Source: Azolla pinnata
Lineage: Eukaryota > Streptophyta > Polypodiopsida > Salviniales > Salviniaceae
Assembly: GCA_037176905.1 (NCBI GenBank)
Contig: JBBBWG010000003.1
Span: 11,289-75,288, forward strand
Reading direction: 5' to 3'
Length of the DNA stretch: 64,000 nucleotides
The notes under the pieces were generated by a model that saw nothing but the letters and a program-made list of their open reading frames with translations, searched no databases and had not been told where the DNA came from. The position numbers and the translations under genes are program-made. Below, in pieces: positions 36,138 through 48,671 of the stretch. How positions within the stretch are numbered: position 1 is the stretch's first letter; each line of letters starts with the position of its first letter.

Positions 36138-36367
36138 CACATTCCAATCCAAACTCCAATCCAAATTCCAATCCAAATTCTATTCCATTCAATTCCAAAT
36201 TCCAATCCAAATTCCATTCCATTCAATTCCAAATTCCAATCCGAATTCCATTCCATTCCATTCCAAATTCCATTTCATTCCATTCCAAATTCCATTCCAA
36301 ATTCCATTTTATTCCATTCCAAATTCCATTCCAAATTCAATTCCAAATTCCATTCCATTTCAATTCA
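36138..36367. repeat. ATTCC-based satellite-like array
   Basis: About 230 bp of ATTCC, AATTCC and CATTCC units (for example CCAAATTCCATTCCATTC) upstream of the alpha-amylase. It gives repetitive frames on both strands that are not genes. Confidence 0.95.
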
Positions 36368-37844
36368 ATATGATGTGCAGGATGGACTGTAATCCCAACC
36401 TGTGGCTAAATCAGCACACCCAAAAAAAAAACCCCGTTTTCTTTAGAGATAGATGGCTTGCGGCATCGATCGGAGCTTTCAAAATCAGGCGGGGCGAGGG
36501 GGCGAGGAGGCATCGGCTAGTCAGTTTCGAAAGGAATCGTTAGGCTATTGGTATGCTCTCGAACGGAATCGTTAGGCTATTGGTATACATTGCCGATGTG
36601 TGTGTGTATATATATATATATATATTTACTAGCAGCATCGCAAATTCTGGCTTGAAATCGTTTTTCATGTAGCGAGCCTTTGAGTTTATACCACCAGCAG
36701 ATCTGCTCCTGGGTCTCTGCTGCTTCGCGCCATTTGTTTTCACGGCATGGCCTAAATTTCGTGGCAAAAACATTCGATCGACAAGCCCGGGCAAAACAAA
36801 CACGAAATTCTATCTATCGTCGAGAATGTCGCTTAGAAAAACCGAGGCCATACATGTTATCGGTTTGTTATCGACCGCTGCCGAGCAGTGTAAGAAATCC
36901 CAACCAAGGGTTTTCCTGCATTTCATCGTCTGACGCAAACCCAGATTCTCTCGCTGATGAGTCGAACTGTGTACAAAATCATCCTCCGACTCGACAGATG
37001 AGTTGGGCCCACAGATTTCTCGGTTAAGTCATCCTCCGACTCGACAAGACAGTCGGGACCCGCAGGCTTTTAGATGTGCGATGGCCGATACTGCCACTAC
37101 AACCTCGAGTCATCGGATCGAATCGGCATTGCATCCTCATCCTTGTCGGGACTTGGCAGTGCTTCTCCCCCGGTTCTTTCCGATCGTGTTTTGTGCTCTG
37201 CAGGCTTCGATCTGAGTCTCTGAGGCGATGCAGAGCCAAGGCCTAGAAACAAAACGTGGTACGGAATCGGACTCTGGCTCCCCAGGAGGAGCTGGCATTT
37301 GAACACATTGCCCATGACCCGCGGTTGGATTGAGCCAGAAAGATCGGGCTTTTGGCAGACCCCGAGTCGTTAAATGGCAAGCAGTTCCCACCGATCCGTC
37401 CTCCTCAATGGCAGCAATTTAGGGCTTAGGGTTTCAGGGTTTAGGGTTAGGGTTAGGGTTAGGGTTAGGGTTAGGGTTAGGGTAATAAGACGGCGGACGC
37501 AGGTGGGATCTCGCAAGTGTTTGGGGTTTTAGGGTTTAAGGTGTTTACTACTTCTGACAATGACAACCGATCTGGGCAATTCTCATCTCATGATCCCCTC
37601 TGTTTTTTTTTGGTAACATGCTGTGCATAGGGAGGAAGCACAGCAAGAAGAAAGCTATGGCACACCTGTATGCTATGTACATATAAGCTCTGTGCTGTTT
37701 TGATGGGGCAGTAATTTAGTAAGTAGTACAGCATCTTCTGCTGAATCGGAATCTGTTGGTTTTTGCGTTGTCCTGTGAGATTTGGGGGAGAAATCTGTGT
37801 TTGTTGCATGTATGATTTTTGGCTGTAGATTTTCGTTGGCTATA
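36368..37844. other. Intergenic between alpha-amylase and MYB 3' end
   Basis: No gene recognised. A TG/TA microsatellite lies at about 36598-36626. Two copies, 50 bp apart, of TCATCCTCCGACTCGACA lie at 36979 and 37029. A telomere-like array is listed separately. Confidence 0.55.
37425..37482. repeat. Interstitial telomere-like array, (TTAGGG)7
   Basis: Degenerate TTTAGGG-like heptamers (about 37419-37440) lead into seven perfect TTAGGG hexamers at 37441-37482. This is too short and internal to be a chromosome end. Confidence 0.95.
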
Positions 37845-40102
37845 TTACAAGAGGCGGTGGGGGTACGGATTGCGGCGGTGAAGCTGAAGATGAGGCTGCT
37901 GATGATGCTGATGCTGATGGTGATGCTGATGCTGATGGTGATGGTGATGGTGATCGTGATGGGGTAGGGAGGAGCTGGGGGAGGAGGGGGATGGAGCTTG
38001 GGGAAGGGCATGAGTCGGAGGAGGGATATGGGCAGAAGGAGGGGAAGCTGGGGGATGAATCTGATGCTGATGCTGCTGCTGCTGATGCTGATGCTGCTGC
38101 TGATGCTGCTGCTGATGATGATGATGCTGCTGACGATGATGCTGCTGCTGCTGCTGCTGATGATGCTGATGGTGCTGATGAGGAGGAAGAGGATGCTGAG
38201 GGTGAGGAGGAGGAGGATGATGAAGATGGAGATGGTGAGGATTAGGGTAGAGAGGCGGGAGGGAAGGGGGAGGAGCTGCAGGCTGCTGGATATAGCGGCC
38301 AAGAGCTGCAGCACTAGTTGTCGCCATAGCTGCGGCGGTGGAAGCTGCAGCGGCAACAGCAGCTGGAGCTGGAGCCATGATAGCCATAGCCATAGCTGCA
38401 GCAGCAGCAGCAGGAAGAGGAGCAGAGGCCATGGCGGGGCGGGGAATGGCAGCGTCTGCAACAGAAGGAGGAGGAGGAGGAGGAGGAGGAGTTGCAGAAG
38501 CTTCTGCAGAGGCGCTGGCTATGGCGATGGAGGAGGAGGAAGCAGAAGCAGCAGAAGTGATGTCGTGGATGCTGGATCTGCGCTTGTTGTCCTTGCCGCT
38601 GCCGTTGTTGCTCTTGTGCTGCTGCTGCTTCTGCTGAGCCATGGCGTGAAGGCGGATGAAGTACTTCTGCGCGTGGCTCGCGACCTGCGTCGGCGTCCTG
38701 GAGACGACCAGGTTCCTGGAGATGCTCCTCCAATCGCCCTTCCCGAACCTGTCGAGCCCCAGCAAGAAGAGCCTGCGCAGGGGCAGAGATCGCGTGTCAG
38801 AGGCGGCTATGGCGACGGCGACGGCGATGGTGGCGGCAACAAACACACAGAAACACCGGCTGTGCAGACAGCTCTCAGAGATCGTCTTGGCCATGGCGAT
38901 GGCGTTGCCTGTGGCTGTGGCTGTGGCTATGGCGAGCTTCCGCGATGGTGGAGGCAGAAACACGCAAACACAGACTCTGCACACAATCTCAGAGATCATC
39001 TTGGCTACGGCTACGGCTATGGCTATGGCGATGGCTATGGCGGCGCTCGCCTACCACAGAAACACGCAGGCTACGGACACGTCTCAGGGATCATCTTGGC
39101 TATGGCTATGGCTATGGCGGTGGCAATCCGCACAAGAAGCACGCAGACTAGGTCAGACACATCGCAGAGGTCGCTTCCTGGCCATGGCGGCAGATCGACC
39201 GCCGCCCACAGACGCATGCGATTCCTCTGCGCGATCCTGGCTATGGCGAAACGATCGACAAACCTGTGCTCCTCCTCCGTCCACGGGACGCCCTTCTTTC
39301 GCTCTTGCTCTGCGGAGGAGGAGATGGAGGCGGAGGAAGCTCTGCAGGCGGCGGCTATGGCGGTGGTCCGGCGGGCAGGATCAGCAGAGAGATGATGATG
39401 AAGATGATGATGATGAAGCATCGCGGCTGGAGGCCGCCCCATGCCATGGCTCCTCCGCATCGCAGCATGCTTCGGCGTCTGCCAGTTCACAGGAATCTGC
39501 GAAGCATGCTCGTCTTCAACCACGCCATCGCCATCGCCATCGCCATCTCCATCGCCATCGCCATCCTCCTCCTCCTTATCCTCCTCAGCCTCCTCCTCAC
39601 CATCATCACACAGCCGACGATCTTCGCCTTCCCGGCCGCTGTCCTCATCTCCACCAGGTTCACCGCTCCTGGACCTCCTCCTCCTCCTCCTCCTCCTCCT
39701 CCACCTCCTCCTCCTCCAGCTGCTGCTGCAGTTCCTCGACGCTCCGGCGTCCTTATACGCAGGCGGCAAGATCCGCCCGGATTCGATGGACGCCAGATCC
39801 TGCAGGAGGAGATGGTAGTGCTTCCTCACCTGGGCGGCGGATCTGCCCGGGACCATGGAAGCGATCCGATCCAAGCCAGCGTCGAGCAGGATTCCAGGCG
39901 ATCCGCATCGGAAAGGATCAGGAGGAGAGGGTTGGGAGGAAGAAGCAGAAGAAGAAGAGGAAGAAGCAGAGGCAGTTAGGGTTTGAGCGAGGGCTTGCTC
40001 GAAGAGCTTATTCTCGTGGAAGCTCCAGGGAGCAGCAGGATTGAGGCAAGGCGGAACGCCATTGCTGAGGCGGCGGTGGCGCTGCTGATCGGAAGTAGCC
40101 AT
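37845..40102 (-). CDS. DIVARICATA-like two-repeat MYB transcription factor
   Basis: Two exons (39264-40102 and 37845-38772) join at phase 2 to give 588 residues. The first SANT/MYB repeat begins [16 protein letters not shown] and ends [17 protein letters not shown]. The second is [17 protein letters not shown]...[15 protein letters not shown], the SHAQKYF class; the intron splits it after EEH. Proteins with this pair of repeats (DIV, RADIALIS partners) are nuclear DNA-binding regulators. The first repeat is interrupted by a Ser-rich insert. The region between repeats is acidic and low complexity. The C-terminal 260 residues are almost entirely Ala-, Pro-, His- and Gln-rich homopolymers encoded by GCT/GAT/CAT repeats, far longer than usual for the family. 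The intron contains a minisatellite. Confidence 0.9.
38790..39245. repeat. Minisatellite in the MYB intron
   Basis: About five imperfect copies of a ~90-bp unit combining AACACACAGAAACAC-like, TCTCAGAGATCATCTTGGC-like and GGCTATGGCTATGGCGATGG-like segments. They fill nearly the whole intron. Confidence 0.85.
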
Positions 40103-42312
40103 AGCTGCCCAGCTCTTCCTTCATGTTCTTCTTCTTTAAGGAAGGAAGGAAGGAAGGAAGAAAGAGAGAGAAAACCAGGGTTTTCTCTCTCTGGCGTGGA
40201 GATTCTCCTCTAAACCTTATCTGTAATTTCCTGCCCAAAACCCTAATTTCTATTATGATTATTCTTCTTCCTTCCTGCAGAAGACAAGCTAGTGCATATA
40301 GTGCGTCGGTTAGGCTTCTTGATTGCAAGCTTGAAGGTTCTGGGTTCAAATTCCTCCTTTGCTTCCTCCTTTTTGTAATACAGAGTTATTGCAAGCTCTT
40401 GTAGGTTTCCAACTAGTGCCAAATCCTTCGAACACTTTGGCATGTTGATGAAGTACAAGAGCTGCAATATAACATGCATGACCTTGTCCGTTTCGATTCG
40501 ATTTGAACACCCAACCTTGTCTGTTTCAATCACATAACCAAACCGATAACTGTATGCATGAATTTGTATTTCAAAGCTGATAATAGTGTGATACCGGAGT
40601 TTTATTATAAGATCTGAACGGTTCAGGGCCGGAATTTAGTTCTTGGCCGCATGGCGAAACGAGGCCATCATCACCACCGCCACCATCATCATCGTTGTCG
40701 TCAAATGGGCAGCCATCGTGGTCAATAGTCAACCACCCCGAATGGGCTACGGCTTTCAACCACCCCCTGGCGATCGACATCATGAGCCGAACCCGGCACA
40801 TTATTGTAAGCCCCAATGCCAGCTCTTTGAACGTCAGTTCAACGACAGATCCACAGTCTTTGCTGATGGTGGTATCCATCGATTATCTATCTATCTATGG
40901 TTGAATGAAGAGCTCGAGCTCCTCCGGATCCCAAATGACATAGCCGAAACATTTGAAACGTGAGAGAGACTGATTCCGCCGAGTCGCGCCAAAAGCCCTT
41001 GGGCCATTCCAAATCAAGCAGAAAAGTTCGAGCTCGATCAACACGGTCGGAGCCGGAGCCGAATGCATCTGTCCAAATTCTCCTGTACTCGACAGTCCCT
41101 CGTGCGCCACAAGTTGCAAGTGGCGACAACGTCCAAAACAACACGCTGGAGTCTTGGACGGAAGAATGTTTTGTACCCCATGTGGCAGCTTTACAACCTT
41201 CAGTTCTGAGGTACACATTATCATTTCTTAAGATTATTCAGTGCAGAATCAAGCATCGGTTCCAATACTTTTCTCCAATGAAATCCCTCAAAGGTCCGCA
41301 GCTCTACACCTTTTGTGATGTACATTGTGCTTCCGAGATCGAACAAATCCCAAAATTTACTTACTTAACGTGGGTAAAGAGATCAACTAAGCTTGAATGT
41401 GAACAAAACCTACATCATAGATGGTACATCCCAAGCCCATTCAAATGTTTCATCAATGTCTTCCAATGCAAATAAGTCATTTTGCAACATCATCATGGTA
41501 GCTCGGTTTATAAAAAAAAGAGCCTCATAAAATCACCAAGGGAAAGAGTTCTTGAACGAGTCGCAGGTTACAAAAATTTACAATGCAAGCAACATCAACG
41601 ATATGCTTGTTTATTTATAAGAGATGGATTCTTTACTTTCTGAGATTCTGTTCTTCTGACCTTTGGTTATCAACATTATTACACGAGGTAAATAAAGAAT
41701 TCATACAAACAGTAGTATTCGCCTAATGAATCAAATAATGATTCTAGGATCGCTATAAGAAGGATACCCACAAACAGGTCATGTGAATGATGAAAAGAGC
41801 CGACTAGGAGACAAGCCTCTTAAAATCACAATAATCCTCATGGACTTATTTACAAAGCAAACTTGATCAAAAAGTAACCTGACCAAACCAAACCCATAAA
41901 TGGGGGCAGCGTGAAGTAGATGTCATGAAGTTGCATCTTATCCAATCAGCTGGAGCTAACAAGGTAGCGATGAAAACAATCAGCAAGAGTTAATTAAAGT
42001 TTTACCATATGCCAATTGCTTTGCTGTCATTAAGCTGGGTTGGATTCAACAGAGCTTATTCTGCATTATCTTGGTCAGTGAATTAGTTCCATTGATAACA
42101 AATTTCCCCCTGGTATAGGTTGAACCTGAACAAAGCGTTCCAATGGCTAGCACTAACTCTGAACTTTGAAAGACTACATGCGTGGCATATGATTTGATAG
42201 GAAACCTTACACCCAAAATCACTTTATTCAAGGGCTGACAAGCAAATAATATATCAACTAAACTTTGCACGTTTTTACACAGCCTGAAATTATACATTCT
42301 TTTCGATCTACA
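40103..42312. other. Intergenic between MYB 5' end and MUS81 3' end
   Basis: A GGAA tract at about 40139-40160 lies just upstream of the MYB start. A 171-codon frame at 40960-41475 (+) has no recognisable motif and was not called. CTAT repeats lie near 40884-40898. Confidence 0.55.
40285..40400 (+). mobile_element. Possible tRNA-derived SINE fragment
   Basis: An A-box-like TAGTGCGTCGGTTAGG (about 40298) is followed about 35 bp later by a B-box-like TCTGGGTTCAAATTCC (about 40337). The spacing and sequence resemble a tRNA-related SINE head. The body and tail are unclear. Confidence 0.38.
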
Positions 42313-45300
42313 CTAGGTAGTATCGTTCGAACAAATGAACTGAAACACCTTTTTGCTGACTATACCAGTGATTTCCTTGTTTTCATTTTTTATGGGAATG
42401 CCTTTGAGCAGGTTCTCCTGGGCTTTTTCATCTCCCTTCTACATGACAGAGAATGTGTTAGATTTATGCTTATTGTTGAGAATAGAGATTCACATTTTTT
42501 GCAGAAGGGAACATACGAGCTCACAGTAAGCCGACATGAGTGATAAGGGAGTAGGATATCTGTCTAGTATTGATTGTGCAATATTCTCTGTTACTTGCTT
42601 TACCTGCAAGCATTGGCAATATACAAGAAATATTTATTGAATTGAATTCATTTCATCTCTTTTGACACACTAACAGAAAGCTTACCTGCATGAGCATCAC
42701 CCCAAATACGTCGCTCACTCTCTCTTTCTCAAGAGCTTTGCAATCATCTACGAACTGTCTGTACTTCTTGCATGGACTCCGACTATCTTTACCTCTACTA
42801 AGCTCATCACACAAATTACTTATCGCATGTGTGAGGTGGCCGTACAGCCTCATTGTACCACGTGCATCAGATGTTCTTTGTACATCAAAACCTTCCGCAA
42901 TTTCAGTGGTGAAACATCTGTCCACCCAAATGCAGAAAGTTCTTTATCATCACAATGCCAGGAAAAAAAACATTGAAAGCAAATATACAAGTGTAGCATA
43001 CGCAGTTTTTATGCTTTCAGCAGAATCCATCACATTTGGATCTCCTTCCACAACATAAATCAATTTCCGTAATCCGCTCCTCTGGAACAGATGACTTTCA
43101 ATTATCTTCTGCTCATGATCCTCAATACACGAAACAATTGGGATTTTGCACAAGGACATCAAGCCACACAGCCTTTCTGTGCATTCAGTGCATGTTATTA
43201 ACGTCATATGTCATAATAAGTTAAATTATTTCATATGTTCAATAACTGTGGAAATTCTTACCTACTAAGTAATTATATATTAACCCAATTGAAACTTGAC
43301 AACATACCAGTAGACGAAGCTTCTGTTGTTTATATCGCGTATCCTTAATGGAGCTCAACAAGTCATTCACTTTCTTCCTTTCTATAATAAAATCAAGGAC
43401 GTACTCTTCACAGCTCACTTTATGTCTCGCAATCCAGAGTGTATCACCAATTGGGAGGTGTCTTACCTGTGGAATGAGGACAGATGCCAGCATATTTTCT
43501 AGTCCACTGGAAAAGAATCCATATTCAACAATCAATGAATAATGAGATACCTCAACTTCAATACTGAATTGAGAACGCAACTGGTCAGCAAACTTGTCAC
43601 GAGCATTTCTGCAGAAAATACAAGTAGTCATGCCTTATGTTTTTGTAGAAAATAATGCATAATTATTTGTATGCAACAAAATTAGAAAGATGCACAGAAA
43701 CAGGACAGAAGAGCAGCAAAAAAATGTGGTAGCTGCGGATATGGCTCATGGCATTTCGTTTAATTCTGAACTGCTTATTATTGATCTATTGTGATGACCT
43801 CACCGGGGAGGAAAATATTGACCATCCGCTAGCTACTAGTTTGGATTTAAAATACCCTGTTAAATGATGCTTTCATGAATAAGTTTTCCGGTGTTTAGAA
43901 TTGCTTTCTAATCTGGAAACAAGGAGACACTTCCCTTCTATTTATCCAGTCTCCTTGCATATTTGCAATTAACGTTTCCAGTTCCATAATAAATCGTTTT
44001 TGTCAAACGGGAGAAAGTAGAAGAGGAAAGGCAGTCGACGGGCATCAGCTATGACAGAATCATTTATGTACCCCCTTAAAACGCACTGCTACCAGGTGCC
44101 ATGGTAGCATCCACTCCTATTCCTAACTTTGAGTTCCATGAAGGTAGCAACATTTCGCACTTAGACATGTGACACAATAATTTAGTTCTAAGTTACTTCT
44201 TTACATTATTAAAAAAAAGGTGATGCAGATGTAACACATAATAGGAAAGCTACACACACTTGGATCACAATCTTACCCTTTACTTGCATTCATGAATTGT
44301 TCCCGATCATCAATGAGTAATATCACAGTGTATGCATCAAGGAACTGTTCACCTTGGTTAAGTGGTGGTGTACTTAACACGCTTGAACCCAGTTCAACAT
44401 CCACTACATCAATAGTTGAAGGTTCTGTACAGTCTCCAATCTCCTTTTAAAACGAAAATACTCAATTAAGGATAAACGAGGGAAAAGATACAGAAAAGAA
44501 ATGAGAAACTGTGGAAAAACCTGCAAAAGACGTTCTTCATGGAATGTGAAACTATCAGCCTTTATTCCACCTTCACTATCAGATGAAAGGTCGGCAGCAG
44601 CCTGAATGTGGAAGGAGCCATTGAAATATGACATGCTTTTGCTTGCACAAGCAATCCGTTTGAGTGGACTTGAGCAACTCAAAGATATGGCATCAGAAGA
44701 CGCCAAGCTCTTCTCTGCTGCAGAAGTTAGTGAAGCTGAGCATTTTTCCAGCCCCTTTGCAGAAAATGATCTTGTTGTTGATTCTGTGTTTAACCCTGAT
44801 CTCCGTATACATTCTTCAGCTGTGAACATACCCTCCTCTGAAAGCTTGTACCTGAGACAAAATACGACACCAAAGGCTTGTGAATACAAGTTGAGAAAGA
44901 CATTAGAGAGATTTGGAAAATTGCTCCAGTTGTACTTACTTTGCAGGACAGCTCGACCTTACAACCAAGCCCTTGGTAACAAGTGTCTTCATTGAGCTCC
45001 ACCCTGAATACCAATCCCTTGCTGACGACCCAAATTGACCTGACGGTCCCGAAGACTTGTTTGGCCTATCAATATAAATAGACTTTGTTTTCGGTAATAC
45101 AACGAACTCCTCACTGCTGACTCTCGCTGCTGATTATTTGATTGCCTTTATAATTTGAACAAAAGGATGAGTACTTACTGAATTGCCATGCGAGAAAGGC
45201 CACTGGCATCTGCAGCATCGATGAGCTCTTGCTTTTTCATGTACTCCCTGCCTTCCTGCATTGCTCTGGCCCACCAGATTCAGTTTTAGAGATTTTGGAA

Positions 45301-47230
45301 TGTGTGAAAGATGACCACTGCCTCTCAATATTCGGAAGAAGACCAAATAGACTCCAGATAACTGGATGGGTAAATGCATTGCACTAGCAGAACTTCAAAA
45401 TGCCAATCCTACTCCACAATGTGGTATAATAGTGGGAAAATGTCTCACAGGCATGCCCATCTGACATGTAATGGTCGAAAATTCGCACAGAAATCTCTAC
45501 ATCTAATACCAGTGATGAATTTTGAATGAATGCATAATTTGATCGAAAGTAGGGAAATGTCAACATTGTCATGTTTCCATGTGAGTTGGAACAGAATTTT
45601 TATTTTCTCTCGAAGTTTATAATAAAGTTCAGGATCATGTTCTGCTCCAAACCCTTAATCCAACCACTAACAGCCTCAATCATCAGATTCTAATACACAA
45701 CATCAAAAATAATCTCGCTGATGGATCACAAAAACGAATTTGTGCATAAACAACTTGAATGATAATGCACAGAAATTTATCACTTTCTGCTGAGCAACAC
45801 GTTACTAACTTGTGTAAAGTCAAGAGGATTGCATATGGAGCCGAACTTTTCTGAGGGATGTATCGCCGTTGCCTTCCTTTTTCCCCTAAATAGAAACAAG
45901 AAAAAGCACAGAAACTGTAGAAGAGAAAAGTACCAGTCAAAAGAGAAAAACAAATTGTGAAGGTCCAAAACAAGAACTACAAAAGGGAACAAGAAAGAAG
46001 ATAGGATGGTTGGCTTGGCAGATAGTCTAGTGAATAGTGTATTACCTCGCAGTTGGACAGCCCACAGCGCACTCTGGGAGATGTAGAAGGACATGCATTT
46101 TAACATATAAAGGAGAAAGAGGAAAAGAATTTATTCCTTTGTGCTTCAACGAAGTAGCATTTGATCCAGAACTTAATCCACAGAACACTCAGCAGGAACC
46201 TACAGACTTCCATTTCTGCCTGAAGTGATTTCACCTCTAGCACCCAGCATGTACACCAAAGGCACACCAACTATGCAGAGAAATAAACGGGAAGAAAAAT
46301 CCAGCTCAATATGCTCCAACGTAGGGATCAATTCCATCAATCCACTCAAGGGGCATTACGTGATTGGTTATGCATATCGATGGATATACATGATGATGAA
46401 TTTGTACTACAACCTAGTAGCAAATGCTGAGCTGCTATTCTCAACAGCTCAAGCTAATAACTTGCTAGAGGTTGATACTCAGAATTACTACAATGGCAAT
46501 AGGATTTGCAACCTTGCACACCACCTAATGCGCCAGGGATCACACAGTCACACGTGGAATCATATGTTCCTACAATACCACAGATTGTGATAAATGTGAT
46601 TGTTACAGTCTCGATGCTTGCGTTCAATCAATTATGACGCCTCACTTGGCAAGGAGAAAGGAAATAGAAGAAACAAATGTAGGAGAAAGGAGAAGAATCT
46701 AAGTCCACAACAACAACAATCATCATCATCATCATCATCATCATTGCAGTGTGTTTTGAACGAGAATGATTGTTTAATGCATCCAAACCTGAATTAGACT
46801 ACAATGTCTCGCAAGATTGGAGCTGAGGAATTCAGAAAGGAGTATAGCAAATGGAAAACGGAAAAGGTGAAAAGGGGAACAGGAAACGAGATCAGAAAAA
46901 AAAAAACGGAGAAACCTGCAGCCGTTTCTTCCAGTCGAACTTACCGGTGGAAGCAGCGTCATGAAGATCGAGGGCGTCCATTTCTTCTTGCGAGGTCGCA
47001 TCGGGGAAGAAAGCTTTGAGGAGCTTGAGGGTCCACTGACCGATTCCAGGAACCCGGGCAGCGTCTCGGAGGCTGCAGATCGGGATCTTGCTTTCGCAGA
47101 TGTTACGGTAGGCCTTGGCGAGGGTGGCGTCGAGCTTCTCTCGGCACCCGTCCTTCTTGGAAGCGAGCTCGTCGCGCTTCTGCAGGAGGTAGAGCGCGAG
47201 AGGCTCGTTCTGGGGGCAAGCCGCGCTCAT
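42313..47230 (-). CDS. MUS81: MUS81 crossover-junction endonuclease
   Basis: Twelve exons join in phase into 604 residues: 46945-47230, 45810-45885, 45179-45265, 44940-45065, 44521-44851, 44277-44443, 43551-43608, 43308-43466, 43002-43081, 42686-42917, 42517-42603, 42313-42438. The N-terminus carries the helix-hairpin-helix (RVPGIGQWTLKLLKAFF, about 59-75). The YIPQKSSAPYAILLTLH and ELIDAADASGL segments form the MUS81 winged-helix part. The XPF-type nuclease has LLIDDRE (about 344-350) and the catalytic IERKKVND (about 405-412). A C-terminal HhH region follows (SDVFGVMLMQVKQVTENIA). With partner EME1, MUS81 cuts branched DNA and Holliday-type junctions in repair and meiotic crossover formation. 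Exon 1 joins exon 2 across a 1.06-kb intron; a missed small exon there is possible, since Arabidopsis MUS81 is about 55 residues longer. The start codon lies beside an assembly gap. Confidence 0.93.
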
Positions 47231-47440
47231 TCTCCTTCTTGGCTCAGAAGAAGAAGAAGAAGANNNNNNNNNNNNNNNNNNNNNNNNNNNNNNNNNNNNN
47301 NNNNNNNNNNNNNNNNNNNNNNNNNNNNNNNNNNNNNNNNNNNNNNNNNNNNNNNNNNNNNNNAGGTAGAGCGCGAGAGGCTCGTTCTGGGGGCAAGCCG
47401 CGCTCATTCTCCTTCTTGGCTCAGAAGAAGAAGAAGAAGA
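47187..47440. repeat. Exact 77-bp direct repeat flanking an assembly gap
   Basis: The 77 bases at 47187-47263, which include the MUS81 start codon, recur identically at 47364-47440, on the other side of the N run. This is what two overlapping contig ends look like when left unjoined. Confidence 0.97.
47264..47363. other. Assembly gap (100 N)
   Basis: A 100-N placeholder. Its identical 77-bp flanks suggest that no sequence is missing and that the true locus has one copy. Confidence 0.99.
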
Positions 47441-47494
47441 CGAAGACGAAGACGAAGAAGGGCATTTCAGGCATATGTAAAAACCATGTCACAA

Positions 47495-47850
47495 ATACGG
47501 GTTTAATACGCTAAATGCGTAGAATACGGGATATATACGGGCCAACAACGTAGAATACGGGATACATACGGGCCAACAACGTAGAATACGGGTTAAATAC
47601 GGAATGTTTGGGTTAAATACGTAAAATAGCATGGGTTAGATACGTTATCTATGGGTTCAATTACAATACGTTAAATATGGGTTCAATTACAGTACGTTAA
47701 ATAGGGGTTAAATATGTAGAATATGGGTTAACTATGTACAATACGAGCTAAATACGTTAAATACGGGTTCAATTACAATATATTAAATACGGGTTAAATA
47801 CGTAGAACACGGGTTAAATACGTAGAATACGGGTTTTAATTTGTAGAATA
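47495..47850. repeat. Short-period AATACGGGTTAAATACG minisatellite
   Basis: About 18 imperfect copies of a 16-25-bp unit based on GGGTTAAATACGTAGAATAC. It leads directly into the longer duplication to its right and shares its motif. Confidence 0.93.
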
Positions 47851-48671
47851 TGGTTAAAATGTGTAAAGTACGAGTGAAATATGTTAAATTGGCTTACATA
47901 ATTGTACAATTTTACGATTAATTGAACCTACGAATCGCTAAAAGTTTTCCTATTCAATTCCTCGGTAGTAGTCGATTTATAAAATCTTAAATTGTAGAAA
48001 ATCATATTTGAATTTCGGATCGATAAAATGACTCATATTCACTCACTCTCGAGTCAAAAACAATAGCCCCAGTAAAAAATATTTCTTACATTTATAAAAT
48101 TTGACCGAAAAATCGACAGTGCCAAAACGCCAAATACATGCAGGATACGTCTAAGTATTCTAAAACGTATTTTATTTATAAAAAATGCGTCTTTTATCGA
48201 CATAACACAGAACATATATAGGTGAAATGGGTTAAATATGTAGAATACGCAGAATACGGGTTAAATACGTAGAATACGGGTTTAAATTTGTAGAATATGG
48301 TTTAAATGTGTAAAGTACGAGTGAAATATGTTAAATTGCCTTACATAATTGTACAATTTTACGATTAATTGAACCTACGAATCGCTAAAAGTTTTCCTAT
48401 TCAATTTCTCGGTATTAGTCGATTTATAAAATCTTAAATTGTAGAAAATCATATTTGAATTTCGGATCGATAAAATGACTCATATTCACTCTCGAGTCAA
48501 AAACAATAGCCCCAGTAAAAAATATTTCTTATATTTATAAAATTTGACCGAAAAATCGACAGTGCCAAAACGCCAAATACATGCAGGATACGTCTAAGTA
48601 TTCTAAAACGTATTTTATTTATAAAAAATGCGTCTTTTATCGACATAACACAGAACATGTATAGGTGAAAC
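47821..48671. repeat. Satellite-like tandem duplication, period ~447 bp
   Basis: Copy 1 (47821-48227) and copy 2 (48268-48671) are nearly identical over about 400 bp, with a 4-bp indel (CACTCACTC against CACTC) and a few substitutions. Between and before them are the GGGTTAAATACG short repeats. The unit is AT-rich, has no open frame and has TTTATAAA-rich segments. Confidence 0.93.

Noticed and set aside
36038-36543. Asn/Pro/Phe or Glu/Trp/Asn-rich frames
   Set aside because: ATTCC array translated in different frames.
37441-37482. Telomere
   Set aside because: Only 42 bp of TTAGGG, internal, with genes on both sides.
37998-40044. Plus-strand frames of 465 and 462 codons
   Set aside because: Antisense to the MYB exons and its repeat-filled intron; composition is repeat-driven.
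40960-41475. 171-codon plus-strand frame
   Set aside because: No recognisable domain, no repeat of coding signals, and no neighbouring exons that extend it.
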